Shown: piece after piece, positions 25,517 through 35,242 of the stretch | Position numbering within the stretch: position 1 is the stretch's first letter | Layout of the letters: the number at the start of each line of letters is the position of its first letter | Origin: Bacteroidota bacterium | Lineage (GTDB): Bacteria > Bacteroidota > Bacteroidia > Sphingobacteriales > Sphingobacteriaceae | Length of the DNA stretch: 42,446 nt | Direction: 5' to 3' | Assembly (NCBI GenBank): GCA_018266935.1 | Contig: JAFDZL010000487.1 | Location: 1 to 42,446, forward strand | Position numbers and translations under genes: made by a program | The notes under the pieces: generated by a model | The model's input: only the letters and a program-made list of their open reading frames with translations | The model's database searches: none | Told to the model about the DNA's origin: nothing

Positions 25517-26707
25517 ATGCAAGTACGGGGTTATATATATGTAATGTCTTTTTCGGCTGCGATAACAACCGGCTGCAAAAAGCCTTATGCGCCGCCGGCC
25601 ATTATCCGCAGTAATAACTATCTGGTTGTCGAGGGCATAATAGCTGCCGGGCAGGACTCGACTATAATACATTTAAGCCGTACGGTGAACCTGGCCAGCC
25701 AGGTGATAAATAGCCCTGAGCTCAACGCGACAATTACTGTTGAAGATAAACAGGGCATAAGCTATACCATTCCAATGACGGACAGCGGGAAATACGCCGC
25801 GCCGCCGCTTGGTCTTGATAATACCAACAAATACAGACTTAAAATAACCACTGCCGATGGACAAACCTATGTATCGAATTACGAACCTGTAAAGATAACG
25901 CCTCCTATCGATTCCTTATGGTTCACAGTCAACAGCAAAGGCCTCACTATTAACTCCGCTACCCACGATCCCTCGAACAATACCCGCTACTACCGGTGGG
26001 ATTATTCGGAAACTTATATTTATCAAAGTGCTATCGAATCGGATTATATATATGATCCAACCCAAACTGATAGTTTGAAGATGGTGGTATTGCGGACGCC
26101 GGCGCAACAGATACATACCTGCTATATAACTTTAAATTCAAGCACGATCAATGTCAACTCCACAGCTGCGCTAAGCAAGGACGTGATCGCGAATGAACAA
26201 ATCACGCAAATATCTGATGCTTCTGAGAAGCTAACATACCGTTATAGCATCCTGTTAAGGCAATATGCGCTTACAGACAGCGCATTCGAATTTTGGCAAA
26301 ACATGAAGAAAAACACCCAAAAGATCGGGACCATTTTTGATGTGCAGCCCTCGGAGATACCAGGAAATATACGTTGCACATCAAATTCAAAGTTGCCCGT
26401 TTTGGGCTACATAAGCGTTAGCAGTATATCGCGAAAACGAATATTCATAGATCCTTCGCAGTTGCCCGCATGGCAGCTTCCGCACGCAAGTTGCCTGCCG
26501 ATAACTAACCCGATATGCTGGGTTAAGGGCTCGCCGGTAGATCCCGATATCGTGTCAGGCGTTTATATCCCGATGGACACGATAAAAAGTGGTTCCTGTT
26601 TCTTTCCGCCAGAGCCTGGGTATGATGTGCCCGGTGGATATTATATCTGTGTTGACTGCCGGTATCACCTTGGCGGCGAAACAAAAAAACCTGCTTTTTG
26701 GCAATGA
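25517..26707 (+). CDS. DUF4249-type lipoprotein, array member 1
   Basis: This 396-residue predicted outer-membrane lipoprotein has signal M-Q-V-R-G-Y... with Cys20 in T-T-G-C followed by K-K-P-Y-A-P-P. The N-terminal beta-domain opens with N-Y-L-V-V-E-G-I-I and D-S-T-I-I-H-L-S-R-T. The C-terminus ends with the family motif C-V-D-C-R-Y-H...K-P-A-F-W. It starts 18 nt after the receptor and is its likely partner. Among the six paralogs it is closest to member 3 (shared I-Y-Q-S-x-I-E-x-D-Y-I and L-N-S-S-x-I-N-V-N-S). DUF4249 function is not established. A ligand-binding or receptor-capping role is inferred from position. Confidence 0.85.
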   Translation: MQVRGYIYVMSFSAAITTGCKKPYAPPAIIRSNNYLVVEGIIAAGQDSTIIHLSRTVNLASQVINSPELNATITVEDKQGISYTIPMTDSGKYAAPPLGLDNTNKYRLKITTADGQTYVSNYEPVKITPPIDSLWFTVNSKGLTINSATHDPSNNTRYYRWDYSETYIYQSAIESDYIYDPTQTDSLKMVVLRTPAQQIHTCYITLNSSTINVNSTAALSKDVIANEQITQISDASEKLTYRYSILLRQYALTDSAFEFWQNMKKNTQKIGTIFDVQPSEIPGNIRCTSNSKLPVLGYISVSSISRKRIFIDPSQLPAWQLPHASCLPITNPICWVKGSPVDPDIVSGVYIPMDTIKSGSCFFPPEPGYDVPGGYYICVDCRYHLGGETKKPAFWQ

Positions 26708-26726
26708 TATGAGAGAAGCATCAGAC

Positions 26727-27914
26727 ATGACGATAAAGCAAATAACAGGACTAATGCTACTGGGCATAATGACAGGATGGGGCTGCAAAAAGCATTATTC
26801 GCCGCCGGCGGCAACAGCAAACTATAATTACCTGGTAGTTGAAGGCGTGATTTCGGCGGGTGGCGATTCGACCATTATTAAATTGAGCAGAACCATAAAA
26901 ATATCAGACGCAGATAGAAAAAGCCACGAAACAGGGGCGAAAGTTACCGTCAACGATGATCAGGGAGCAAGTTATCCCTTAACCGAAACGGATAGCGGAC
27001 GGTACGCCGCATTGCCGGTAAGCCTCAACACATCGCGCAAATACAAACTCAATATTGTTACAGCTGACGGCAAAACGTACGAATCGGACTATGTTCCTGT
27101 GCAGGTAACCCCGCCAATTGATTCGGTAGGTTACGATATTACGGCTACCGCGGTTGATATTTACCTAAATACGCACGATCCGTCAAACCAAACGAAATAT
27201 TACCGCTGGGACTACACGGAGACATATATTTATGAAAGCGTAATGGACGACCCGCTCGAATTCGATAATTCGTACCAGGCTGTCAGCAATAAGTTTCGGT
27301 TACGGACGCCGGCACAGCAGGTCCACGTCTGCTATGACAATGTGAATGCCAGTACAATACTTTTACAGTCAACTGCAAATCTCAAAGGGAGTATTATTAA
27401 TAATTACCCAATCACACAAATTGCGTCCACCTCAGAAAAAATAGCCTACAAGTACAGCATTTTGGTTAAACAGTATCCGATCACTGCGGATGCTTTCAAT
27501 TTTTGGTCGCAGTTAAAAAAGAACACAGAACAGATAGGGACCGTTTTCGATGCGCTGCCTTCAGAAGTACAAGGGAATATCCATTGTACATCTGACCCGG
27601 CCGAGCCTGTGATCGGTTATGTCAGCGCAAGCACGGTATCACAGAAAAGAATTTTCATAGGTCGGACTCAATTACCGGTCTGGCCTGTTTCGCCGCCGAC
27701 TGATCCATGCGGTTTTGAAACGCTGAGTTGGGCCGGTGGCAATATACCACAAGACATTACAGGCGGAGTATGGATACCCGTAGGCGCGCTTAATGCAAGC
27801 TTCAATCCGCATGCTGAAGACTCGGTCTATTCAGTAAACTTAGTTTTGTATAACTGTGTGGACTGCCGGTTTCACAATCATGGTTCTAATGTAAAACCTG
27901 CTTTTTGGAAATAG
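26727..27914 (+). CDS. DUF4249-type lipoprotein, array member 2
   Basis: This is a 395-residue paralog with lipobox G-W-G-C then K-K-H-Y-S-P-P. The chosen start gives the usual short, Lys-bearing n-region (M-T-I-K-Q), with GAGAGAAG as a possible ribosome site. An in-frame ATG at 26709, one base after the previous stop, would add six residues. The reading frame stays open further upstream, but that part overlaps member 1 and is not believable as protein. The N-terminal N-Y-L-V-V-E-G and C-terminal C-V-D-C-R-F-H...K-P-A-F-W motifs are kept. The middle (about 170-190) differs from members 1 and 3, which suggests an older split. Confidence 0.83.
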   Translation: MTIKQITGLMLLGIMTGWGCKKHYSPPAATANYNYLVVEGVISAGGDSTIIKLSRTIKISDADRKSHETGAKVTVNDDQGASYPLTETDSGRYAALPVSLNTSRKYKLNIVTADGKTYESDYVPVQVTPPIDSVGYDITATAVDIYLNTHDPSNQTKYYRWDYTETYIYESVMDDPLEFDNSYQAVSNKFRLRTPAQQVHVCYDNVNASTILLQSTANLKGSIINNYPITQIASTSEKIAYKYSILVKQYPITADAFNFWSQLKKNTEQIGTVFDALPSEVQGNIHCTSDPAEPVIGYVSASTVSQKRIFIGRTQLPVWPVSPPTDPCGFETLSWAGGNIPQDITGGVWIPVGALNASFNPHAEDSVYSVNLVLYNCVDCRFHNHGSNVKPAFWK

Positions 27915-27933
27915 CATGGGAAAGGACGCTGAC

Positions 27934-29142
27934 ATGAATAGGAAACAATTGGCAAAGCTGATTTTACTGGGAGTGGCTGTGGGCTGGGGCTGCAAAAAAC
28001 ATTATACGCCAAAGGCGGTAAGCACGGCAAACAGTTACCTGGTGGTTGAAGGGATGATTGCTGCCGGCAGCGATTCCACTATAATTACTTTGAGCAGAAC
28101 AGTTCAATTAACGAGCACGAGTGTGCATAAACCCGAGGCAGGGGCAAAAATTGCCGTTGACGACCAGCAGGGCGGTAGCTACCCGCTGCCCGAGGTTGAC
28201 AGCGGCAAATACGCTGCGCCCCCATTGAACCTGGACAATTCGCATAAATACCGTTTGGATATAACGACGGCCGATGGACAAACTTACGTATCCGATTATG
28301 TGCCCGTTAAAGTAACGCCGCCTGTTGACACTATATCAACCCCGATAACGGCGAACGGCCTGAGCATCACTGTCAGCACCCACGACGCATCAAATAATAC
28401 CCGTTATTACCGATGGGATTACACGGAAACATTTATTTATCAAAGCGATATCGAAGCGGATTACATTTTTGATCCGACGAATCCCGATACACTGAAATGG
28501 TCGAGGCTCAGAACGCCGGCTGAGCAAATACATACTTGTTATGTAACACTTAATTCGAGTATAATTAATGTCAATTCTTCAGCGGCACTGAAGCAGGACT
28601 TGATCAGCAACAACCTCATAACGCAAATTCCGAAGGAATCTGAGAAAATAGTGCACCGTTACAGCATCCTTGTTAAACAGTACGCATTAACACAGGACGC
28701 GTATAACTTCTGGAGCCTGCTGAAGAGCAATACGCAAAACATAGGGACCATTTTTGATGCGCAGCCATCGGTTAACCAGGGGAACATCCATTGTACGTCA
28801 AATCCGTCGCTGCCAGTGATCGGGTATGTGAGTGCGAGCACCATTGCGCAAAAAAGAATATTCATAGACCGGTCTGACCTTCCGGTGTGGCCAATCCCCG
28901 GATACCAGTGCAACCCCGACCCCAAGGTGTTCAAACCAAATGCTATATGCTGGCGAAGAAGTTCGCCGGCGCCGGCAGAATTAAACGCCGGAATTTACAT
29001 ACCGCTTGAGGCTATAAGTACCGCAGCTGAATGTTACAAGGAACCCATACCGGCATTCACGGTTAAGACAGTATATTATACCTGTGCTGACTGCCGGTTC
29101 CATTTGAATGGTAAGACACATAAGCCTTCTTTTTGGAAATGA
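27934..29142 (+). CDS. DUF4249-type lipoprotein, array member 3
   Basis: This is a 402-residue paralog with lipobox G-W-G-C then K-K-H-Y-T-P-K. The start at 27934 is preceded by GGAAAGGA at good spacing. An ATG at 27916 (one base after the stop of member 2) is the alternative and adds six residues. The body is closest to member 1 in the central ligand-facing region but shares its signal peptide with member 2, so the array may have been shuffled by recombination. It ends C-A-D-C-R-F-H...K-P-S-F-W, and its stop overlaps the next start as ATGA. Confidence 0.83.
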   Translation: MNRKQLAKLILLGVAVGWGCKKHYTPKAVSTANSYLVVEGMIAAGSDSTIITLSRTVQLTSTSVHKPEAGAKIAVDDQQGGSYPLPEVDSGKYAAPPLNLDNSHKYRLDITTADGQTYVSDYVPVKVTPPVDTISTPITANGLSITVSTHDASNNTRYYRWDYTETFIYQSDIEADYIFDPTNPDTLKWSRLRTPAEQIHTCYVTLNSSIINVNSSAALKQDLISNNLITQIPKESEKIVHRYSILVKQYALTQDAYNFWSLLKSNTQNIGTIFDAQPSVNQGNIHCTSNPSLPVIGYVSASTIAQKRIFIDRSDLPVWPIPGYQCNPDPKVFKPNAICWRRSSPAPAELNAGIYIPLEAISTAAECYKEPIPAFTVKTVYYTCADCRFHLNGKTHKPSFWK

Positions 29143-30305
29143 TCAGGGCAACAAGAAATAAGATCATTTTACCAGGCCTGGTGTTATTAGCAGGACTACT
29201 TATATGCGGTTGTCAAAAACTTTACAACCCTAAACCGGTGAAAAACTCTCCCAATATTTTGGTGGTTGAAGGGGTCATCGACCCGAGCGCCGATTCCACC
29301 ATTTTTAAGCTTAGCCGTACCGTCCAGGTAAATGCCAAAACAACGGTTGCCCCCGAGCTCGGCGCAATAGTGAATGCCGAAGATGATCAGAATGGCGTGT
29401 ATCCTATACCCGAGATCGGTAATGGCACCTACGCGTTCCCCGGACTGCGATTAAATATTACCCGGAAATACAGGCTTAGGATCAGGACAACTGACGGCAA
29501 GGAATACGTATCCAATTTTGTGCCGGTGAAGATCACACCGCCGATAGATAGTGTTGGCTTCACGATATTGCCGGACAGTTTGCAGGTCTATGTGAGCGCG
29601 CATGATCCTACGGGTAGTACACGTTATTATCGCTGGAGCTTTGACGAGACCTGGCTGTTCCATGCCTTTGCACCCTCAGAATACATTTCGAACGGTTATA
29701 AACTTGTTGAGCGCACAATAGACCAGCAAATATATTTTTGTTATGCAAGCAGCCTGTCCCCGACCATTGTATTAGCTACATCGAACAAACTAGCGCATGA
29801 TGTTATTTACCAAAATCCGCTGACCCTGATCAAGGGATCATCCGAAAAAATAGAACGTGAGTATAGTGTGCTGGTCAGGCAATACGCCATCACAGCCGAT
29901 GCATTAAACTACTGGGCCAATATGAAAAGGAATTCAGACCAATTAGGAAGCATATTCGCGGTACAACCATCCGAAATCACAGGGAATATACATTGCACTA
30001 CAAATGCTGCGACACCGGTGATCGGATATATCAGTGCCAGCACGGTGACCAGCAAACGTGTATTTTTGGGCAACAACTCGCTGCCACGGCGATGGCAGCC
30101 CATCTACCCCTATTCCTGCTCTATCGATAGCATTCCGAATAGTCGCGTACAACTGGATTTGATCGACATCCCGGTCAGTGAATTCACGCTAAGTTATTAC
30201 GGTAACGTTTTTAACCCGCTTGGGTATACCGCCACTGAGCGCGAATGCGCCGACTGCACTATCCGTGGCACTACAGTTCAACCATCATTTTGGGTATACA
30301 GATGA
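29139..30305 (+). CDS. DUF4249-type lipoprotein, array member 4
   Basis: This is a 388-residue paralog whose ATG overlaps the preceding TGA (ATGA), indicating translational coupling. A TTG two codons upstream is not needed. The lipobox is I-C-G-C followed by Q-K-L-Y-N-P-K. It keeps L-V-V-E-G-V-I-D and D-S-T-I-F-K-L-S-R-T, and ends C-A-D-C-T-I-R-G-T...Q-P-S-F-W. The C-terminal C-x-D-C-T-[IL]-R-G-T form is shared with members 5 and 6, whereas members 1-3 have C-x-D-C-R-[FY]-H. Confidence 0.84.
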   Translation: MIRATRNKIILPGLVLLAGLLICGCQKLYNPKPVKNSPNILVVEGVIDPSADSTIFKLSRTVQVNAKTTVAPELGAIVNAEDDQNGVYPIPEIGNGTYAFPGLRLNITRKYRLRIRTTDGKEYVSNFVPVKITPPIDSVGFTILPDSLQVYVSAHDPTGSTRYYRWSFDETWLFHAFAPSEYISNGYKLVERTIDQQIYFCYASSLSPTIVLATSNKLAHDVIYQNPLTLIKGSSEKIEREYSVLVRQYAITADALNYWANMKRNSDQLGSIFAVQPSEITGNIHCTTNAATPVIGYISASTVTSKRVFLGNNSLPRRWQPIYPYSCSIDSIPNSRVQLDLIDIPVSEFTLSYYGNVFNPLGYTATERECADCTIRGTTVQPSFWVYR

Positions 30306-31513
30306 AAAACGGCGTAAACATATTGCTTTTGCTGGTCAGCTTGTCATACGCGTGCATGGGCTGCAAAAAGCTATATGCGCCCAAAGCAGCGGCTTCAGTT
30401 AGCAACTATCTTGTAGTTGAAGGGATGATCAATACTGGTGCCGATTCAACAATTATCCGGTTGAGCCGGACAGTGCCTTTAGCCTCAAAAACAACATCCA
30501 GGCCCGAACTCCACGCCATCGTTACTTTACAAAGCGATGCTGGCGACAGCTATATTATGACGGAAAGCGGCAGCGGTTATTACAAAGCCCCGGGCTTTAA
30601 CACCGCAAAAAAAGCGAGCTATGAGCTAAAGATAGCGACCGCCGAAGGCGAGGCTTACCAATCGGACATGGTGCCGGCGAAAACCTCGCCCCCCATAGAC
30701 AGTGTTTACTATCGGGTAAAAAGCGACGGCGTTCAGGTTTATGCTGACACACATGATCCTGCTAATGCCACACGCTATTACCGCTGGGATTATAACGAGA
30801 CTTATCAATACCGTTCGGCGTTTGAATCCTATTTTTATCATGCCCGGATACCGCAGGATACCATAGTGCCGAGGCCGCAATCGGATGGAATATTCGTTTG
30901 TTATCGCAGCGATACTTCGAGCAGCATTATATTGAATACGTCCGAAAAATTGGCTGTGGATATCATAACGCAAAACCCTGTCACTTTTATTGCATCTACA
31001 TCGGAAAAACTGGAGTCACGATACTCTATACTGGTAAAGCAATATGCCCTGTCCGAAGAAGCGTTTAACTATTTCCAGCAATTGAAAAAAAACACAGAGC
31101 AACTGGGAAGCGTTTTCGATCCTCAACCTTCGGAATTACCGGGCAATATTCATTGCCTTACTGATCCGGCCGAAGCGGTGCTGGGCTACATTACTGCAGG
31201 CAGGCCGTCAGAAGCGCGCATATTTATCGACAACCGATATTTGCCGGCATGGCACGCCAGCACACCTTATGAAGGATGTAAGATCGATACCGATCTCTAT
31301 AAAGCGGTTTTGCCAAATGGAGTGATTGAAAATGACGTGCAGATAAACCTTTATTCAGGCTACGAAATTCCGCTTTATGCAGTTACGCCGCCTACAGGTG
31401 TGCCAATTTTGGGTTTTGGCGCATCCATTGCTCCCTGCGTTGACTGTACGCTAAGAGGAACGAATAAAAAACCTGCATTTTGGCAGGATGCAGCCCCGGG
31501 ATCAGTTTATTGA
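30302..31513 (+). CDS. DUF4249-type lipoprotein, array member 5
   Basis: This is a 403-residue paralog. The start is fixed at the ATG that overlaps the stop of member 4 (ATGA) and gives a clean lipoprotein signal M-K-N-G-V-N-I-L-L ending C-M-G-C, then K-K-L-Y-A-P-K. An open frame continues 19 codons upstream inside member 4 but lacks signal-peptide features. Closest to member 6 (shared W-D-Y-x-x-T-Y, F-x-S-A-F, C-V-D-C-T-L-R-G-T-N-K). It follows the receptor operon without interruption. Confidence 0.85.
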   Translation: MKNGVNILLLLVSLSYACMGCKKLYAPKAAASVSNYLVVEGMINTGADSTIIRLSRTVPLASKTTSRPELHAIVTLQSDAGDSYIMTESGSGYYKAPGFNTAKKASYELKIATAEGEAYQSDMVPAKTSPPIDSVYYRVKSDGVQVYADTHDPANATRYYRWDYNETYQYRSAFESYFYHARIPQDTIVPRPQSDGIFVCYRSDTSSSIILNTSEKLAVDIITQNPVTFIASTSEKLESRYSILVKQYALSEEAFNYFQQLKKNTEQLGSVFDPQPSELPGNIHCLTDPAEAVLGYITAGRPSEARIFIDNRYLPAWHASTPYEGCKIDTDLYKAVLPNGVIENDVQINLYSGYEIPLYAVTPPTGVPILGFGASIAPCVDCTLRGTNKKPAFWQDAAPGSVY

Positions 31514-31540
31514 TAAATCGAAGATGCGCAAGAATAAAAA

Positions 31541-32725
31541 ATGAAGAGAATACGTATAATATTGATTTTAATCGTCATCGTGATCAGTTGGTGGGGCTGC
31601 AAACAAGTGTACAACCCGCGTCCGATCACGGCGGCCAGCAACTACCTTGTGGTTGAGGGGGCTATCAACACGGGGACAGATTCAACGACTATTCATCTTA
31701 GCCATACTGTGCCGGTATCATCAAAAACCGCCACTGTGCCTGAGCTCGGAGCTATCGTTTCTATTATCAGCGACGGCGGGGTGACTTATCCATGTACTGA
31801 AACCGGGAATGGCAACTATACTGCTCCCGGTTTGAATGTTTCGTCGGGCAACTTTGGCTTAAAGATAAATACGCGGGACGGGAAAGTTTATCAGTCGGAC
31901 CTGGTGCCAGGGAAGAACTCGCCGCCTATCGATAGCGTTTACTACCGGATACAAAGCAATGGCCTGGAAATATATGCCGATACCCATGACCCGACCAATA
32001 ACACGCGTTATTACCGCTGGGATTATTTGGCAACGTACAAGTTTCATTCAGCATTCAGCTCAATCTTATACCTGCAAACAATGCCTGTTGATTCGGTGAT
32101 GTCGAGAGCTCTAAAAGATCAAATTTATATTTGTTGGCGCAACGATACCTCTACTAATATATTGGTCAATACTTCGGCCAAACTGGTTAACGATATTATT
32201 ACGCACAACCCGATAGCGTTTATTTCTTCAGATGCCGAAGAACTTCAGAACAGGTACAGCATAAGCGTAAGACAATATGCCTTGACTGCGGACGCGTTCA
32301 ACTATTTCACTCAATTGAAGAAGAACACGGAACAACTGGGGGGCGTTTTTGATCCCCAGCCTTCGCAATTGACTGGTAATATTCGTTGCATTAGCAACCC
32401 TTCAGAACCTGTCCTTGGTTATATTACCGCAGGCAAGCCGGCTGAAACCAGGATATATATTGATAACCGGAACCTGCCTGCCTGGCTGGCCAGCACTCCT
32501 TATTCCGTGTGCAGGATGGATACGGATCTTTATGAGCAGCCCCAGGGGCAAACATTCGTAAACAACGTCAGGGATAGAATTTATACAGGCATCGACGTGC
32601 CGCTGTTCCCAATTCAGCCGCCGGGTGCACCTCACCCGAAGGGGTATGCAGGCTCTTCACCAGCTTGTGTTGATTGCACATTAAGAGGGACTAATAAACA
32701 ACCGGACTTTTGGATTGACGAGTGA
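31541..32725 (+). CDS. DUF4249-type lipoprotein, array member 6
   Basis: This is a 394-residue paralog with a Leu/Ile-rich signal and lipobox W-W-G-C followed by K-Q-V-Y-N-P-R. It keeps N-Y-L-V-V-E-G-A-I and ends C-V-D-C-T-L-R-G-T-N-K-Q-P-D-F-W. It is the closest relative of member 5, and the pair probably arose by recent tandem duplication. The gap from member 5 is 27 nt. The 87 nt after it contain only a weak hairpin (GCCG/CGGC), so the operon likely continues into the MG2 protein. Confidence 0.85.
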   Translation: MKRIRIILILIVIVISWWGCKQVYNPRPITAASNYLVVEGAINTGTDSTTIHLSHTVPVSSKTATVPELGAIVSIISDGGVTYPCTETGNGNYTAPGLNVSSGNFGLKINTRDGKVYQSDLVPGKNSPPIDSVYYRIQSNGLEIYADTHDPTNNTRYYRWDYLATYKFHSAFSSILYLQTMPVDSVMSRALKDQIYICWRNDTSTNILVNTSAKLVNDIITHNPIAFISSDAEELQNRYSISVRQYALTADAFNYFTQLKKNTEQLGGVFDPQPSQLTGNIRCISNPSEPVLGYITAGKPAETRIYIDNRNLPAWLASTPYSVCRMDTDLYEQPQGQTFVNNVRDRIYTGIDVPLFPIQPPGAPHPKGYAGSSPACVDCTLRGTNKQPDFWIDE

Positions 32726-32812
32726 GAAAGCCGCGGTAACGGCCTTTTGGTCGATGAATGAACGCTATTAATAACGATATTTATAAACAGCCACAAGCAT
32801 AAAAACCAAGCC

Positions 32813-35185
32813 ATGAAACAAATTAAAAACTTTATCGGAGGCGCGCTGGTAATGTTGTTTTCGCTGAATAGTTCGGCGCAGACTATCAATTACATTCAAA
32901 ACAGCTTTAGCAACTACACGAAGTACGCCGTGCAGGAGAAGATATTTGCGCATACTGACAAAGGTTCATATATGACCGGCGAAATACTGTGGTTCAAATT
33001 ATATGTCGTTGACGGCACGACCAATAAGCCGCTTGACCTGAGCAAGGTGGCCTATGTCGATGTGCTGGATAACAGCCAGACTGCAATTCTGCAAACAAAA
33101 GTAGAGTTGAAGAACGGCATTGGCAGCGGGTCGATATATATCCCGGTTACCACCGGAAACGGCAATTATAAATTCAGGGCATACACTAACTGGATGAAAA
33201 ATTTCAGCCCTGAATATTATTTTGAAAAGACGATAACTATTATAAACCCGCAGATATCGCCCGAATTTACGACGGCAGCTAATCCGGCCGATTTTGATAT
33301 CCAGTTTTTCCCGGAAGGCGGCAACCTGGTGAGTGGCTTAACCAGTAGAGTGGCTTTTAAAGCGGTGAACAAGAGCGGGATAGGCATTGATTTTACCGGT
33401 GCGGTGATCGATCAGAAAAACGACACTATAGTTAAATTCAAACCCCTGAAATTCGGCATGGGTAATTTCTCCTTCACGCCTGACCTGGCTAATACTTACA
33501 AGGCCGTAATCCGCGTAGGGAACGCTAATACAGTTACCAGGAACCTGCCCGCTGTAAATAAGCAGGGCTTTGTGATGCAGCTTACCGATGACGGTTCGGG
33601 GCAATTACAGATTAATGTAAACACCAATACAAATGATCAGGACTTGTACCTGTTCGCGCACACCAGGCAGTCGGTGAGAGCGGTTAAATACATTTCCGTT
33701 AATAACGGCTCGGCGAAATTCACGCTGGATAAAAGCGCGCTTGGCGATGGCATATCGCATATCACCATATTTACAGGTAATCATAAACCGGTATGCGAGC
33801 GCCTTTATTTTAAGCGCCCGGTAAACCTGTTAGCTATCGATGCTGCGGCAGACCAGGCAGCGTACGGCTTGCGTAAAAAAGTGGACGTGTCCGTTTCTGC
33901 AAAGGACAAAGCCGGCGCCGGGCAAAATGCAGATTTGTCGATGTCAGTATATCGCCTGGATGCCTTCCAAACGCTTGAGCAGGGCGATATCGCCAGTTAC
34001 CTGTGGTTGAGCTCCGATCTGAAAGGCATTATTGAGTCGCCCGAATATTATTTGAAAAACACCTCAGCTGAAGCAGACGCCGCTGCCGACAACCTGATGA
34101 TGACACAGGGCTGGAGCCGGTTTCAGTGGAGCGACGTGCTTCAAAATAAACCAGCCTCATTTACCTTCCTGCCCGAATATAACGGACACATTGTAACCGG
34201 GAAACTGATTAATACGCTGACCAACGCACCGGCCGGCGATGTCATCGCGTATTTTGCGGTGCCAGGCAAGCGCGTACAGCTTTTTGCCGCCCGCAGCGAC
34301 TCGACCGGTAAACTGTTATTCAACACCAAAGACCTTTACGGACCGGGGGAAATAGTGGTGCAAACAAATACGGAACATGACAGCACCTATCGGGTGGATA
34401 TTGTGAGCCCGTTCTCAGAACAATATTCAAAAAGGACGCTGCCACCGTTCAGATTGACGCCTGATATGCAAGCGCCTGTCGAGCACAGCAGCCTGGGAAT
34501 GCAGGTGCTGAATATCTATTCGGGCGACAACATACGCAAGTATTATGATCAGGCTGTGGATAGTACCGGGTTTATGGGCGTTCCTTATAAAACGTATAAG
34601 CTGGATGATTACACGCGGTTTACTACGATGGAGGAAGTGCTTCGCGAATATATCCGGGAGGTGTTTGTAGTGCGAAAAGATAAGCGGTATCATATCGAAA
34701 TGATCAGCGAAAAAGGCTTTCTCGAGGGCGATCCGTTCGTGATGCTGGATGGCATTCCTATCTTTAATCCTGACAAAGTCATCGCGATTGACCCGCTGAA
34801 AGTACGCAAACTTGATGTAGTGCGCGACAGGTTTTACTGGGGGCCGTCAGATGAAGAAGGTGTTATGAGCTTTACTACATACAAAGGCGACCTGGGTGGT
34901 GTCGAACTTGATCCTCATGCCGTCGTGCTCGATTATGAAGGTTTGCAGTTGCAGCGTGTATTTTACTCGCCGGTTTACGATAGCCAGCAGCAAGTTGCAA
35001 GCCGTGTGCCCGATTTCAGGAATGTACTCTATTGGGATCCCTCAATAAATACAACTGCAGGCGGCAAATCGCTGGTAAGCTTCTACACCGGAGACCGCGA
35101 AGGCGAATATATCGGGGTAGTGCAGGGCCTTAATGCAGATGGCGTTGCAGGGAGCCAGGTTTTCAGGTTCGAGGTGAAAAAATAA
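32813..35185 (+). CDS. Secreted MG2/plug-domain protein (barrel-less)
   Basis: This 790-residue exported protein (signal ending N-S-S-A-Q) begins with an alpha-2-macroglobulin MG2-like domain (about 40-140: H-T-D-K-G-S-Y-M-T-G-E-I-L-W-F-K). Several beta-sandwich repeats follow, the next opening Q-F-F-P-E-G-G-N-L-V-S-G-L. Near 640-700 is a TonB-plug-like segment: V-M-L-D-G-I-P-I, K-V-R-K-L-D-V-V, E-E-G-V-M-S-F-T-T-Y-K-G. No barrel follows. Such proteins are known in Bacteroidota, but their role is unclear. Here it closes the receptor/DUF4249 operon, so assembly or proteolysis-linked quality control of surface lipoproteins is possible but unproven. Confidence 0.82.
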   Translation: MKQIKNFIGGALVMLFSLNSSAQTINYIQNSFSNYTKYAVQEKIFAHTDKGSYMTGEILWFKLYVVDGTTNKPLDLSKVAYVDVLDNSQTAILQTKVELKNGIGSGSIYIPVTTGNGNYKFRAYTNWMKNFSPEYYFEKTITIINPQISPEFTTAANPADFDIQFFPEGGNLVSGLTSRVAFKAVNKSGIGIDFTGAVIDQKNDTIVKFKPLKFGMGNFSFTPDLANTYKAVIRVGNANTVTRNLPAVNKQGFVMQLTDDGSGQLQINVNTNTNDQDLYLFAHTRQSVRAVKYISVNNGSAKFTLDKSALGDGISHITIFTGNHKPVCERLYFKRPVNLLAIDAAADQAAYGLRKKVDVSVSAKDKAGAGQNADLSMSVYRLDAFQTLEQGDIASYLWLSSDLKGIIESPEYYLKNTSAEADAAADNLMMTQGWSRFQWSDVLQNKPASFTFLPEYNGHIVTGKLINTLTNAPAGDVIAYFAVPGKRVQLFAARSDSTGKLLFNTKDLYGPGEIVVQTNTEHDSTYRVDIVSPFSEQYSKRTLPPFRLTPDMQAPVEHSSLGMQVLNIYSGDNIRKYYDQAVDSTGFMGVPYKTYKLDDYTRFTTMEEVLREYIREVFVVRKDKRYHIEMISEKGFLEGDPFVMLDGIPIFNPDKVIAIDPLKVRKLDVVRDRFYWGPSDEEGVMSFTTYKGDLGGVELDPHAVVLDYEGLQLQRVFYSPVYDSQQQVASRVPDFRNVLYWDPSINTTAGGKSLVSFYTGDREGEYIGVVQGLNADGVAGSQVFRFEVKK

Positions 35186-35205
35186 GGGAACAGTAATACA
35201 GACAA

Positions 35206-35242
35206 CAAAGGCGCCACTATGGGCGCCTTTGTAATTTTTTTG
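35206..35242 (+). terminator. Terminator of the receptor/DUF4249/MG2 operon
   Basis: The stem CAAAGGCGCC / GGCGCCTTTG with loop ACTATG is followed by TAATTTTTTTG, 20 bp past the MG2-protein stop. Confidence 0.88.

Noticed and set aside
22733..26707. SusC/SusD glycan-uptake pair
   Set aside because: The receptor is followed by DUF4249 proteins, not SusD. No SusD helical repeats or glycoside hydrolases are in the window.
32727..32750. Terminator after DUF4249 member 6
   Set aside because: The stem is only GCCG/CGGC with bulges. The MG2 gene follows in 87 nt, so read-through is more likely.
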